This document shows, one piece after another, positions 30,435-40,780 of a DNA stretch of 64,000 nucleotides. Each line of letters starts with the position of its first letter. The stretch's first letter is position 1. The notes beneath the pieces are model-generated. The model made no database searches. It was given only the letters and a program-made list of their open reading frames with translations, and had not been told where the DNA came from. The position numbers and the translations under genes were made by a program. The stretch comes from CAXBBB01 sp963793245 (GTDB lineage Bacteria > Bacteroidota > Rhodothermia > Rhodothermales > BA12): positions 372,001-436,000 of the forward strand of contig CAWBZG010000004.1 in assembly GCA_963793245.1 (NCBI GenBank). Reading direction: 5' to 3'.

Positions 30435-33400
30435 TTGTCTGAGCCTCGCCCTTCCGACACGCCTCCTTCCTCCTTGTTGGATCTCAATCGCCCCGTCTTC
30501 GAGCAGACGCGGGTCTTGAAGGACAATCTGACGCCTCGCCTGAGCAACGAACAGCGACGGATCGCCATCAAAATGACCGGTGTGGGCGTCTGGATGATTG
30601 ATCTGGTCACGGACGAATTGCTGTTCGATGAACGGGCGTTGCACCTGTTCGAGATCACCCAAACGGGACCAGGCAGCGTGCGCGACATCATCGAACGCAT
30701 TCACCCGGACGAGCGCGCAGAAGCGCAAGATGCTGTTCGCCGCGCTGCGAATCCCGACCTTTCGGACGACTACAACCAGACGTATCGACTGCGGCGCAGC
30801 AGCGGCGAAGAGCGGTGGGTGGAAGTCAACGCCCGGATGCTGTTCGAGGAGCGCGACGGCAAGCGGGTTGCTGTTCAGTTCGTCGGCACGATTCAGGACG
30901 TGCACGAACGCATCGTGACGGCTCAAGCACTGCATGAACGTGAGGAGCGGCTGCGTATCACGCTCAGCGGGGCCGATCTCGGAGAATGGGTGATGGTGCC
31001 GCCTATGGACACTCTCGAAATCGACCGTACCGGACGCGCGATGTTCGGGATGGAGAATTCGACTACGAACGTCGTCGCCGACTTCATCGACCGCATCCAC
31101 CCCGACGACCGGCAGCACGTGCGGGACGCCATTGCGCGCTCTGTCGATCCGGCTAATCCGGTAGACACCTACACCATCGTGTATCGCACGCACCCTTCTC
31201 CCGGCGTAGAACGCTGGATCGACGCGCGAGGACAGACGCTGTTCGAGGGAGCAGGAGATACGCGCCGCGCCACGCTCTTCACCGGCGCCCTCCGGGACGT
31301 GACGGACCAAAAAGACGTCGAGCAGGCGCTTCGGGAGAGTGAGGAGCGCCTGCGAATCGCACTTGACGCAGCGGACTTGGGTACGTGGGTGATGAATCCG
31401 AGTACAGGCGATCTGATAGCCGATCTCAGAGGCAGAGAGTTGTTCGGACTGGAAGACTACCACGAGCACGATGGAAGATCCGTATCTCGAACGCATCCAT
31501 CCCGACGACCGAGCGCTTGTCGAAGAAGCGACCTCGCGTACGCTCGACCCAACCGCACCCGACGACTACGACATCGTCTACCGCGTGCGACCGCCGGACG
31601 ACGCCGAGCGGTGGGTGAGCGCGCAAGGACACACGATTTTCGAGCATCGGGGCGGCGAGCGCGTCCCCGTGCGCTTCTCCGGGGTCTTCAGGGACGTGAC
31701 CGAGCAGCGAGCCATCGAACAGGCGCTGCGCGAAAGCGAGGAGCAGGTGCGCGTAACGGTGGAAGGAGCGCAACTCGGCTCGTGGGCGCTCGACCCGGCA
31801 ACCGGACGCGTAGACGCCGACGAGCGGGCGCGGACCATGTTCGGCCTCAGCGTGTCAGAGGCGAAGACCCTGCCGCCGTTTGTCGAGCGCATGCACCCCG
31901 ACGATCGGGAGCGCGTCTCGGACGCCATCGGGCGTTCGCTCGACGCAAACCCGGACCTGCCGGATACCTACGAGGTGTTCTATCGCGTCCATCCAGCCCC
32001 CAACGTCGAGCGGTGGGTAGAAGCGCGAGGTCAGGCCATTTTCGAAGGTCAGGGCGCGGGGCGTCATGCGGTTCGGTTTACGGGCATCCTACGCGACGTG
32101 ACGGAGGCGAAGAATACCGAATTCGCCCTTCGAGATAGCGAATCGCGCCTGCGAACGATTTTCGAACGCATCGATGAAGGCTACGGTCTGTGCGAGATCA
32201 TGGTGGAGAACGGCATCCCGGTCGATTATCGATTCATCGAAGTCAACCCCCTGTTCGAGTCCATGACCGGACTGCACGACGCCGCCGGAAAGACGGCGCT
32301 CGAACTGGTGCCCGGTCTGGAGTCGGCCTGGATCAAGAGGTACGGACGAGTCGCGCTTGAGGGCGAGTCGATGCGGTTCGAGCAGGGTTCCGACGTGATG
32401 GGGCGGTGGTTCGACGTGTTTGCTACTCCGGTCGAGCCGCGCGGACGCTTCGCCATTGTCTTTCGAGACACGACGGAGCAGAAAAATGCCGAACGTGCCC
32501 TCCGCGAGAGCGAAGAGCGGTTACGGACCATTTTCGAGCGCATCGACGAAGGATATTGTCTCTGCGAGATGGTGTTGGACGATGAGGGTAAGCCTAAGAC
32601 GTACCGCTACCTGGAAGCCAATCCGCTGTTCGAGTCTTTGCTGGGGCTGAGCGACACGTTGGGTAAGACGATTCACGAACTCGCGCCTGACATCGAGGCC
32701 AGCTGGGTGGACACGTTCGCTCGGGTGGCTTTCGAGGGGGAGACGGTGCGCTTCGAGCAGGAGTCGCCCGCGCTGGGGCGTTGGTACGACGTATTCGCGA
32801 CACCGGCCAAGCCACGCGGACGTTTCGCCGTCGTCTTTCGAGACACGACCGAGCGGCATCAGGCGGAGAAAGCGGTCGCTCAGCGCGAAGCCGAGTTGCG
32901 AGCGCTCAACGAAACCCTCGAAGCCCGCGTCGACGAGCGGACGCAGCAGTTGGAGCAGCGCAACCGCGACTTGCAGGATTTCGCCCACGCTGCCAGCCAC
33001 GATCTGCAAGAGCCGCTGCGCAAGATCAGCATCTTCGCGGGCATGATCGCCGACGACTATGCCGAAAACCTGGACGAGCAGGGACGCTACTTCATCGACC
33101 GCGTGCAGAATGCGGCACAGCGCCTAGGCGTCCTCGTGCGCGACCTGCTGGCCTACTCGCGGGTCACCTCGCGTGCGGCAGATGCCGACGACACGGACTT
33201 GAATACGGTCGCCCAAACCGTTCTCGAAGACCTCGAACTCGCCATCCGCGACTCGGGCGCTCACATCCACATCGACCCGCTTCCCACGATCCAGGCCGAC
33301 AGTGCGCAGATGCATCAACTGCTGCAAAACCTGCTCGAAAACGCCGTCAAATACCGCCGCCCCGATCATGCGCCTACGATCCGCGTCTGGGCCGAGACGG

Positions 33401-33666
33401 GCAATCGGACCGTCGAGTTGATGGTGCAGGACGACGGCATCGGTATCGATCCCAAGCACCACGAACGCATCTTTGCACCGTTTGGAAGACTGCACGGACG
33501 CAGCGAGTACGCGGGATCGGGTATCGGGCTGGCCGTTTGTCGGCGCATCGCCGAGCGGCACGGCGGCTCGATCTCTGTCGAGGGGCAGGAGGGCGAGGGC
33601 AGCACGTTTGTCGTCACGTTGCCGATCGACGGAGAGATAGGTCGGTCGGTCGACTCGGCTGCGTGA
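30435..33666 (+). CDS. Multi-PAS sensor histidine kinase without receiver (one frame break near 31458)
   Basis: Soluble kinase of about 1076 residues starting at TTG (MSEPRPSDTPP). Four PAS_3-type modules in series each end with FTG/FSG...RDVTEQ and contain RIHPDD. Then come two almost duplicate modules, both with LRTIFERIDEGY, ANPLFESL/M and GRFAIVFRDTTE. A coiled coil leads into HisKA (ASHDLQEPLRKI, as in phytochrome-type kinases) and HATPase (LLQNLLENAVKY, DDGIGID, GSGIGLAVCRRI). No receiver or DNA-binding domain is fused, so a separate response regulator is needed and none is adjacent. The frame starting at 30435 is lost at about 31458; deleting one T restores LEDTTSTMEDPYLERIHPDD. Confidence 0.87.
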
Positions 33667-33798
33667 GTGGTGCCAAAACGATAAAGTTCGAGGGATAGGC
33701 TCCCGCGCACAGCCGACCTGTGGGTGCTGAGCAGCCAATGAGCAACCTGCCGGGCTATCTTCGCGGCTGCCGATCCTATCCGCTCCCAACCCTCGCCG

Positions 33799-36700
33799 AT
33801 GCTCCTCCGCACTGCTGCACTCTTTTTTGTCGCGCTCTCCGCTCCTTCCGCGTTTGCCCAGTCGTCGCTCGACGTGACGCTGTACGACTTCAACACGCGC
33901 GCGCCGCTCGCTGGCCTGACGATCCGGTTGGCGAACGAGCAGATCGGTTTCGAGTCGGAGGCCGTCTCTGATGCCGAAGGGCAGGCGCGCTTCAATGGCC
34001 TGCAGACGGCGGGCGAGTACGTCGTCTCCGTCCCCGCCAACGGTGCGTATCTCGACCAATCGACGCGTCCGCTGACGCTGCGCAGCCGGGCCAACCGAAG
34101 CGTGTCGCTGCTGATGATTCCTGTTCAGCGCGTCGATCTGGAAGGTGTCGAGGTGACGGGCGAGACCGGTTTTGCCGATCTCAACCGCACCAACGCTGAA
34201 GTGTCTGCGACGCTGACGGCGCGCGAGGTGCAGGCGTTGCCCATCGAAGGCCGCGACCTGACGCGCGTGCTGTTTCGTCTGCCCGGCGTGACGCAGGCGA
34301 CGGGCTTCTTTCCCGAAGCGCCGAGCGTGAGCATCAACGGCGCCAACGGCCTGTTCGTCAACTACCTGATCGACGGGATGGACAACAACGAGCAGTTCCT
34401 GGGCGGACAACGCTTCGCCATGCCCATCGGCTTCGTCCAGGACGTGACGGCGCTGACCGGCGCGTTTTCGGCGGAATATGGGCGTACCAACAACGGTGTG
34501 TTTAACGTCACCACGCGTGGTGGATCGAACGAGATCGAAGGCGAGGTTTTCTACCTCACGCGCCCCGGCTCCATTATTGACGGAACGTCGCCGTTCAATC
34601 AGCGCGACCTGTTGGGCAACGAAGTCAAGGACGGCTTCAGCCGCCAGCAGTTTGGCATCGCGGCAGGTGGACCGCTGGTGCGCGACCGGACCTTCCTCTT
34701 CGTCAACGTGGAGCAGACGTTCGACGCCAAAGACAACCTGCTCACGAGCGCCCCGCTCGGCGTCAACGAGACGGTCCAGGGCACGAACCGCTTTACCTAC
34801 GCGAGCGCCCGACTCGATCACGTGTGGAGCCAGTCCGTCCGCTCGAACCTGCGCATCAACGCGGGCTTTGTCGGCAACGACCGGCAGGGCGGCGGATTAG
34901 AAGGCGGCGTCGCGTTTCCGTCGGCGGCCAACGAGCAGACGCGCAACAGCCTGAACGTCGCGCTCCAGAACACCGCGCGCATTGGAGCAGCGATTTTCGA
35001 GAGCCACTATCAGTTTGCAGGCTTCGATTGGGACTACGCCCAGGCCGAGACCAACGGCCCCCAGGTCGTCGTTCTCGACCCGCAAGGCCAGACGGCAGCC
35101 GTCATCGGCGATCCAGGCTACGTCTTCCACGAGACGCAGACGACGTTCCAGACGCAGCAAAAAGTGACGCTGCCCGTCGGTCGCCACACGCTCAAGGCGG
35201 GCGTCGACGTGATGACTACGGATCACGTGCTCGAAGGCGGTGGCAACCCCGACGGCAACTACACCGTCCAGTTGACCGACGCGCAGTTCGCCGCCGTCAG
35301 GGGACGCGGCACGGGCCTCTCGCCCGACGACATCCCAGCCAACGCGACCGTTCTCGGCTACAACGTCGAGACGCGCCCCGGCAGTTTTGGCGCTCGGCAA
35401 ACGCTCTTTTCGGGCTACGTCGAAGACCAGTTTGCACCGACCGCCGACCTGACGCTGACGGCGGGCCTGCGCTACGACGTCGACAATCTGAGCAAGGGTG
35501 GCGGCGATGACTACGACCTCGACAACCTCGCCCCACGCGTGTCGGCCAACTACGCCTTGGACGCCCGGACGAGTCTGCGCGGCGGCTACGGCATCTACTA
35601 CGACAAGGTCAACTATGCCCTCTACTCGGACGCGCTCCAGTTCAACTCGACCGCCGATGGATACAAAGATCAGTTGCGCTCGCTCGTCGCCGCAGGCGTG
35701 CTACCAGCCGACACCGACATCGACCAGGTCACGTTCGACGGCAACCTGACGGCTAGCTTTCCGGGCATCGCCTACGGAGAGGGACCGACGGCGTCTCAGA
35801 TCGCCGGATCGCGTCAGGCGCTCCAGACCGAAGAGCGGCGCATCCTCAATCCCGACGGCTACGACAACCCGTACGCGCACCAGTTCGCGCTGGGCGTGCA
35901 GCGTCAGATCGATAGCCGGACGCTGTTCTACGCCGACGCCGTCGTCGCGCTGGGCCGCAGCCTGTTCCGCCTGCGCGACCTCAACGCGCCGACCCCGTAC
36001 ACCATCGATGTAGATGCGGACGGCAACCCGACGCGCGGTCCTCGATCGGTCGCCGACGCTGACCTGACGCGTCCCGTCCCGATCTACACCAACGCCAGCG
36101 GCCAGATCACCGACGCCACCGGCAACGTGCTCGACGGCGCGACGCGTAAGATCCTGGTCAGCGAAACCGGCGGAACGAGCACCTATCGCGCCTTGACGAT
36201 GAACCTCGTCCGCGAGACCGGACCTGAAGATCCGTTCGCCTACCGCCTGAGCTACACGCTCTCGCGGCTCGAAAACGACACCGAAGACATCAACTTCCGC
36301 GCAGCCAACGGATCGGACTTCGACGCCGAGTGGGGGCCGAGTGTCAACGACCGCACGCACGTCATCAACGGCTTGATCTACTACTCGCCCAAGTCGTGGG
36401 TGACGGTCAGCGTGGCGAGTCTGCTCCAATCCGGCCAGCCGATCAACCGCGTTCCCGACGCCACTGTTTTCGGCACGACCGACCTCAACGGCGACAACGA
36501 CGGGCGCGGTCGCGTGACGCAGTACGGCGGCGGAACGGATCGCGCTCCGGGCGAAGATCGCAACAGCGACCGCCTGCCGTGGAGCACGACGTTCGACGTC
36601 GGCGCGCAGTTCAACGTGCCGGTCGGCGGACGCGTGCTCACCTTCCGCGCCGATGTGTTCAACGTGTTCAACGCGGAGAACTTGAGCGGCTACGCCAACA

Positions 36701-36813
36701 ATGCGAGCCAGAGCAACCAGATACAGGTCGGATCGGCGGCGACGGGCGTGTTCGTCCAGCGCAACGCCAGCCCGCCGCGCCAATTCCAGTTCGGCCTGAC
36801 GTTCCTACTGTAG
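33799..36813 (+). CDS. Oar-like TonB-dependent receptor
   Basis: 1004-residue outer-membrane protein. It has a signal peptide ending PSAFAQ, an N-terminal carboxypeptidase-like beta domain (LYDFNTRAPLAGLTI, about residues 20-115), a plug (RDLTRVLFRLPGV, SINGANGLFVNYLIDGMDN, TGAFSAEYGRTNNGVFNV) and a large barrel ending in QFGLTFLL. The DGMDNN and AEYGRTNNG patterns are typical of the Oar subgroup linked to surface adhesion or protein export rather than to Sus glycan uptake. No SusD follows. It is followed by the YnjB-like operon, but a dispersed repeat lies in between, so co-transcription is unclear. Confidence 0.9.
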   Translation: MLLRTAALFFVALSAPSAFAQSSLDVTLYDFNTRAPLAGLTIRLANEQIGFESEAVSDAEGQARFNGLQTAGEYVVSVPANGAYLDQSTRPLTLRSRANRSVSLLMIPVQRVDLEGVEVTGETGFADLNRTNAEVSATLTAREVQALPIEGRDLTRVLFRLPGVTQATGFFPEAPSVSINGANGLFVNYLIDGMDNNEQFLGGQRFAMPIGFVQDVTALTGAFSAEYGRTNNGVFNVTTRGGSNEIEGEVFYLTRPGSIIDGTSPFNQRDLLGNEVKDGFSRQQFGIAAGGPLVRDRTFLFVNVEQTFDAKDNLLTSAPLGVNETVQGTNRFTYASARLDHVWSQSVRSNLRINAGFVGNDRQGGGLEGGVAFPSAANEQTRNSLNVALQNTARIGAAIFESHYQFAGFDWDYAQAETNGPQVVVLDPQGQTAAVIGDPGYVFHETQTTFQTQQKVTLPVGRHTLKAGVDVMTTDHVLEGGGNPDGNYTVQLTDAQFAAVRGRGTGLSPDDIPANATVLGYNVETRPGSFGARQTLFSGYVEDQFAPTADLTLTAGLRYDVDNLSKGGGDDYDLDNLAPRVSANYALDARTSLRGGYGIYYDKVNYALYSDALQFNSTADGYKDQLRSLVAAGVLPADTDIDQVTFDGNLTASFPGIAYGEGPTASQIAGSRQALQTEERRILNPDGYDNPYAHQFALGVQRQIDSRTLFYADAVVALGRSLFRLRDLNAPTPYTIDVDADGNPTRGPRSVADADLTRPVPIYTNASGQITDATGNVLDGATRKILVSETGGTSTYRALTMNLVRETGPEDPFAYRLSYTLSRLENDTEDINFRAANGSDFDAEWGPSVNDRTHVINGLIYYSPKSWVTVSVASLLQSGQPINRVPDATVFGTTDLNGDNDGRGRVTQYGGGTDRAPGEDRNSDRLPWSTTFDVGAQFNVPVGGRVLTFRADVFNVFNAENLSGYANNASQSNQIQVGSAATGVFVQRNASPPRQFQFGLTFLL

Positions 36814-36879
36814 CCGCGGCCTGACTCCGCCCCTCGCACTCCCAGCGCTGCGTCCCGCTCCACCCACCCCGCCAACGCC

Positions 36880-38217
36880 ATGCCCTTCCCCCTTGTCATC
36901 GCGAGGCCGAAGTCCGTGGCGATCTCCTCAGCCAGCCGATTGCTTGGGAGATCGCCACGTCGCTGCACTCCGCGCGATGACAGTCGGAGAGGGTGGGGGT
37001 GGCCTGTTGTCTGCGCCATCGGCCTGCTGCTGCTCTCGGCCTGCTCGTCTCCCGAGCCGCGCGCCGACCGCTACTCGAATGGCCTCGCCTCCGTCCCCTG
37101 GGACAGCGTCCTCGCAGACGCGCGCGGCCAAACCGTCGACTGGATGATGTGGGGCGGCGATCCGCTGATCAACGCATTCGTCCAAGACTACATCGCCCCG
37201 ACGATGCGCGACTCGTTCGGCGTCGACATCCGCGTGACGCCCGCGCAGGGCAATGAGATCGTGACCGCACTGATGGGCGAGTTGGAGGCCGGTCGGTCCG
37301 AAGGCGCCTACGACTTGGTCTGGATCAATGGCGAGACGTTCTACCAACTCCGCCGCATCGACGCGCTGTGGGGACCGTTCGCCGACGAACTACCGTCGGC
37401 CCGCTACGTCGACTACGACAATCCCTTCATCGGTCGCGACTTCCAGCAGCCGACCGACGGCTACGAGGCGCCGTGGGGCAACGTCCAGATGACGCTGATC
37501 TACGATGAGGCTCGCACGCCCAACCCGCCGACGACGCGCGCCGAGTTGTACGACTGGGTCAAGGCCCATCCGGGTCGCTTCACGTGGGACGCGCAGTTCA
37601 CCGGCGTCGCGTTCCTCAAATCGCTGTTCACCGACATCGCCGGAGGCAGCGATGCGCTTGCGGGCGACTTCGACGAAGCCCGATACCAACCCGCCATCGA
37701 CGACCTCATCGCCTACGTCGACAGCCTCAAGCCCTACCTCTGGAAAGAGGGCGAGACGTATCCGGCAGGCGTGGCGCAACTACACCAGCTGTTCGCCCAG
37801 GGCGAGGTCGATTTCACGATGAGCTACAACGATTCGGAAGTCGACAATAAGGTCGCCCAGGGTCTCTTCTCGACGACGGCCCGCGCGTACGTGCCCGACT
37901 GGGGCCTGATCCAGAACAGCCACTACCTCGGCATACCGCGCCTTGCCGAAGACAAAGCCGCCGCACTCGTCTTGATCGCCTTCCTCCAATCGCCTGCCGC
38001 CCAACTGCGCAAACTCGACCCCGCCATTTGGGGCGATGGCACGGTCCTCAGCTTGGACAAACTGCCTGACGACTGGCGCGCCCGCTTTCAATCTGCACCT
38101 GGCCGCCAATACGCCCCGACGAGAGCCTCTATCGCCGACCGCGCCGTTCCCGAACTGGCTCCCGAATACACCATCCGCATCGAACGCGACTTCCGCGAGC
38201 GCGTGATCGAACGATGA
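36880..38217 (+). CDS. ynjB: ABC transporter substrate-binding lipoprotein, YnjB family
   Basis: 445 residues as drawn from the ATG at 36880. The mature part closely follows the YnjB family (COG4134): WDSVLADARGQTVDWMMWGGD, DLVWINGETFYQLR, FQQPTDGYEAPWG and HYLGIPRLAEDKAAA. A lipobox LLLLSACSS places the lipidated Cys near residue 56, so the signal n-region is about 45 residues long. That n-region is encoded by a dispersed palindromic repeat (36895-36981). A TTG at about 36940 would shorten it. It captures an unknown solute in the periplasm for the permeases and ATPase downstream. E. coli ynjBCD is likewise uncharacterised. Confidence 0.85.
   Translation: MPFPLVIARPKSVAISSASRLLGRSPRRCTPRDDSRRGWGWPVVCAIGLLLLSACSSPEPRADRYSNGLASVPWDSVLADARGQTVDWMMWGGDPLINAFVQDYIAPTMRDSFGVDIRVTPAQGNEIVTALMGELEAGRSEGAYDLVWINGETFYQLRRIDALWGPFADELPSARYVDYDNPFIGRDFQQPTDGYEAPWGNVQMTLIYDEARTPNPPTTRAELYDWVKAHPGRFTWDAQFTGVAFLKSLFTDIAGGSDALAGDFDEARYQPAIDDLIAYVDSLKPYLWKEGETYPAGVAQLHQLFAQGEVDFTMSYNDSEVDNKVAQGLFSTTARAYVPDWGLIQNSHYLGIPRLAEDKAAALVLIAFLQSPAAQLRKLDPAIWGDGTVLSLDKLPDDWRARFQSAPGRQYAPTRASIADRAVPELAPEYTIRIERDFRERVIER
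36895..36981. repeat. Dispersed REP-like palindromic repeat R1
   Basis: GTCATCGCGAGGCCGAAG at the left and GCGCGATGAC at the right enclose an inner pair GTGGCGATCTC / GAGATCGCCAC. Same layout as R2 and R3. It lies inside the open frame of the binding protein. Confidence 0.75.
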
Positions 38218-38239
38218 CCCGACTCTGTCCTCTCCAACT

Positions 38240-38326
38240 GTCATCGCGAGAAGCGAAGCGACGTGGCGATCTCCGAACCCAGCGGTTAGCGATGGAGATC
38301 GCCACGGCCTTCGGCCTCGCGATGAC
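38240..38326. repeat. Dispersed REP-like palindromic repeat R2
   Basis: GTCATCGCGAGAAGCGAAG ... GTGGCGATCTC ... GAGATCGCCAC ... CTCGCGATGAC, 87 bp like R1. It lies between the binding-protein gene and the first permease, where a stable hairpin could raise the amount of upstream message relative to the permeases, as the malE-malF REP does. Confidence 0.75.
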
Positions 38327-38365
38327 AAGGGGCGGGCTGTGCGGTAGCCTCGGCGGTTTGCACTC

Positions 38366-39214
38366 GTGACGCGCGACTGGCTCGGGTGGGGCGGCTATGC
38401 GCTGCTGGCAGTCGTGGCGCTGGTGCCGGTCGCGGCGAGCCTGGTGTACGCGGCGCTCTACAGCGTCGAAGCGGTCGGGCTGCTGGCCGATGGGGTGACG
38501 GCTCGGCACTGGTCGAGTCTTCTGGGGGGCAGCGTGTTCTGGCAGTCGGTCGGGTGGAGCGCGTACGTGGCCGGAGCGTCTGTCGCGATCACACTGGCGA
38601 TTTCGCTTCCGCTCGGATTGTGGTTGCACCGATCGATTGCGGGTGGACGATTGGGCGCGTTTCTCTACCTGCCGCTCGCGATCCCGTCGACCGTCTCGGC
38701 GTTTCTCGTGCTCCAACTGCTGGCACCATTTGGGACACTGGCGCGCGTCGTCCGGGCGAGTGGTCTGATCGGAGAAGGCGAGGGACTTCCGGCGATGGTG
38801 TACGACCCGGCAGGCATCGGCTTGATTATCGCGCACGTTGGGCTGGCGGTGCCGTTTTTCCTGTTGCTCTTTGCCGAGATCCACGCACAGGAGCGCGTCG
38901 GTGATCTGGCGCGGATGGCCCAGACGCTAGGGGCGAGCGCGCGGCAGGCGACGTGGCGCGTGTCGATTCCGCTCTTGCTTCGGCAGGCCGGGCCGAACGT
39001 GCTGCTGCTCTTCGTCGTCGTGCTCGGCGCGTACGAGGCGCCGCTGCTGCTCGATCGGCAGAGTCCGCAGATGCTGTCGGTGTTGGTGATGCGCAAGTTC
39101 GCGCTCTTCGACCTGAGCCAGAAGCCCGAAGCGTTCGCCATCGCGCTGCTCTACACCGGATTGGTGATCGGCGTGCTCGGACTCGTCTTCCGGCGAATGC
39201 GGGTGGCGGCATGA
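38366..39214 (+). CDS. ABC transporter permease 1 of the YnjBCD-like system
   Basis: 282 residues, GTG start, about six predicted helices. The EAA-type loop that docks the ATPase is RMAQTLGASARQATWRVSIP near residue 190. It is followed by permease 2 with an ATGA overlap. In E. coli the two permease halves are fused in YnjC; here they are separate genes, each with its own EAA loop. Together they form the inner-membrane channel for the solute captured by the binding protein. Separated from the binding-protein gene by repeat R2. Confidence 0.87.
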   Translation: MTRDWLGWGGYALLAVVALVPVAASLVYAALYSVEAVGLLADGVTARHWSSLLGGSVFWQSVGWSAYVAGASVAITLAISLPLGLWLHRSIAGGRLGAFLYLPLAIPSTVSAFLVLQLLAPFGTLARVVRASGLIGEGEGLPAMVYDPAGIGLIIAHVGLAVPFFLLLFAEIHAQERVGDLARMAQTLGASARQATWRVSIPLLLRQAGPNVLLLFVVVLGAYEAPLLLDRQSPQMLSVLVMRKFALFDLSQKPEAFAIALLYTGLVIGVLGLVFRRMRVAA

Positions 39215-39984
39215 CGCGTGACTTCTCCAATCGCAAGCTCGCGGCGGCTTTCGTGGCGCTGTGCTGCGTCTTTCCGTTCGTCGTCCTCGTCGGCTACTCG
39301 CTCGTCACCCGGTGGGCGCCCGCCGATCTGCTGCCCGAAACCCTCTCGCTTGGACGCTGGGCCGAACTTCTTCGAGGCGATCTGCCTCAGGCTCTACTCG
39401 TGTCGACCGTTCTCGCTTTGATTGTGGGTGCCGTATCAACGGTCGGCGGGTTTGCCGCAGCGCGACTGGTGGCGTACAGCAGGTTCGGGGCGCCGCTGCT
39501 GTTTTTGGCGTACGTGCCGTACCTGATGTCGCCGGTCTTGGTCGGCGTGTGCCTGCTCGCGCTCTACCTGCGGATGGGGCTGGCGGGCACGTGGGCAGGC
39601 GTCGCGCTGAGCCACCTGACGCTCGCGCTGGGCTTCGCGACGGTCTTCTTTACCGCTTTTTGGAGCCGACGCATCGCGCAGCAGGAAGCCGCCGCCCGGA
39701 CGCTCGGCGCGCGTGCGTGGCAGGTGCTGACGCGCGTCGTGTGGCCCCAGGCTCGACCGCTCGCCATCGTCTGCTTCGTCCAGTCCTTTTTGCTGTCGTG
39801 GTTTCAGTACGGGTTGACGGTCCTGATCGGCCAGGGCAAAGTTCAGACGCTGACGGTCCGCATCTTTTTCTACCTCAACGAAGCCAACCCGTACTACGCC
39901 GCCGTCGCCGCGTGTCTGCTCGTCGGCCCGCCCGCGCTGCTGCTGTGGTTCAACCGGCGTTTTGTCTTTCGGGGCAACATGTGA
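39211..39984 (+). CDS. ABC transporter permease 2 of the YnjBCD-like system
   Basis: 257 residues from the ATG at 39211, which overlaps the stop of permease 1 (ATGA). It begins MTRDFSNRKL, then hydrophobic helices (FVALCCVFPFVVLVGYSL and others) and an EAA loop, AARTLGARAWQVLTRVVWP. The open frame extends further upstream inside permease 1, but the overlapping start is the natural one. The ATPase starts 16 bp after its stop. Confidence 0.87.
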   Translation: MTRDFSNRKLAAAFVALCCVFPFVVLVGYSLVTRWAPADLLPETLSLGRWAELLRGDLPQALLVSTVLALIVGAVSTVGGFAAARLVAYSRFGAPLLFLAYVPYLMSPVLVGVCLLALYLRMGLAGTWAGVALSHLTLALGFATVFFTAFWSRRIAQQEAAARTLGARAWQVLTRVVWPQARPLAIVCFVQSFLLSWFQYGLTVLIGQGKVQTLTVRIFFYLNEANPYYAAVAACLLVGPPALLLWFNRRFVFRGNM

Positions 39985-40000
39985 CTCGTATTCTGTGCCG

Positions 40001-40749
40001 ATGAACCTCACCACACGCGCTTTCGTCTCTGTCGAGGGTATCGCTAAGCGGTACGCATCCGAAGACGTGCTGCGCGGATGCGACGTGCGCGTCGAGCAGC
40101 ACCAGACGCTGGCTGTTCTGGGCGCAGCGGAAGTGGAAAGACGACGCTGCTCAAGGTGCTCGCCGGACTCGAATCCGCGGATGCGGGGCGCGTTGTCGTC
40201 GGAGGACGGGCACTCGATGGACTGCCGCCGCACAAGCGAGGCGTCGTCTATCTGAGTCAGGAGCCGCTGCTGTTCCCGCACCTGTCGGCGTGCGAAAACG
40301 TGGCGTTTGCGGCCCGGCTTCGGGGTGAGAAGGATGCCGAAGTGCGGGCGCTCTCATTGCTGGCCGATCTGGAAGTCGCCGAGCATGCGCACAAGAAGCC
40401 GGAGCAACTGAGCGGCGGGCAGCAGCAGCGCGTCGCGTTCGGGCGGGCGGCGATGGCGCACCCCGATCTGCTGCTGCTCGACGAGCCGTTCGGCAAGCTC
40501 GACGTCGAGACGCGGGCGACGATGCAAGACCTGTACGCCCGCATCGCCCACGAGCAGGGGCTGACGGCGCTGTTCGTCACGCACGACTTGAAGGAGGCGC
40601 TCCGCGTCGGCGACCAGTTCGGGCTGATGGTGGCGGGAAAGCTCGAACAGTATCCAAGCCGAGAGGCGTTCGTCGCCGATCCCGCGACCGGCGTGCGCGA
40701 TGAGTTACGGTTCTGGGAGGGCATCTCGGACGCCGCATCCGTAGACTGA
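40001..40749 (+). CDS. ABC transporter ATPase of the YnjBCD-like system (one frame break near 40121)
   Basis: About 249 residues. The frame starting at 40001 (MNLTTRAFVSVEGIAKRY) is lost just before Walker A, in LAVLGAAEVERR. Inserting one C at 40121 gives LAVLGRSGSGKTTLLKVL and continues in frame to 40749. The remaining motifs are intact: Q-loop LSQEPLLF, signature LSGGQQQRVAFGRA, Walker B LLLLDEPFGKLD, and switch His in VTHDLKEAL. It is a cytoplasmic energy-coupling subunit resembling the PotA/ThiQ/YnjD type. The break is best explained as a missing C in a GGGCC run. The GATase-like gene starts 31 bp later. Confidence 0.87.
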
Positions 40750-40780
40750 CGATCCGCCCTCCGGTCCTACCACTTGTGCC

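Noticed and set aside
33124..34821. 565-codon minus-strand frame across the end of kinase 2 and the start of the Oar-like receptor
   Set aside because: It crosses two real genes and has no recognisable motif; a shadow of GC codon bias.
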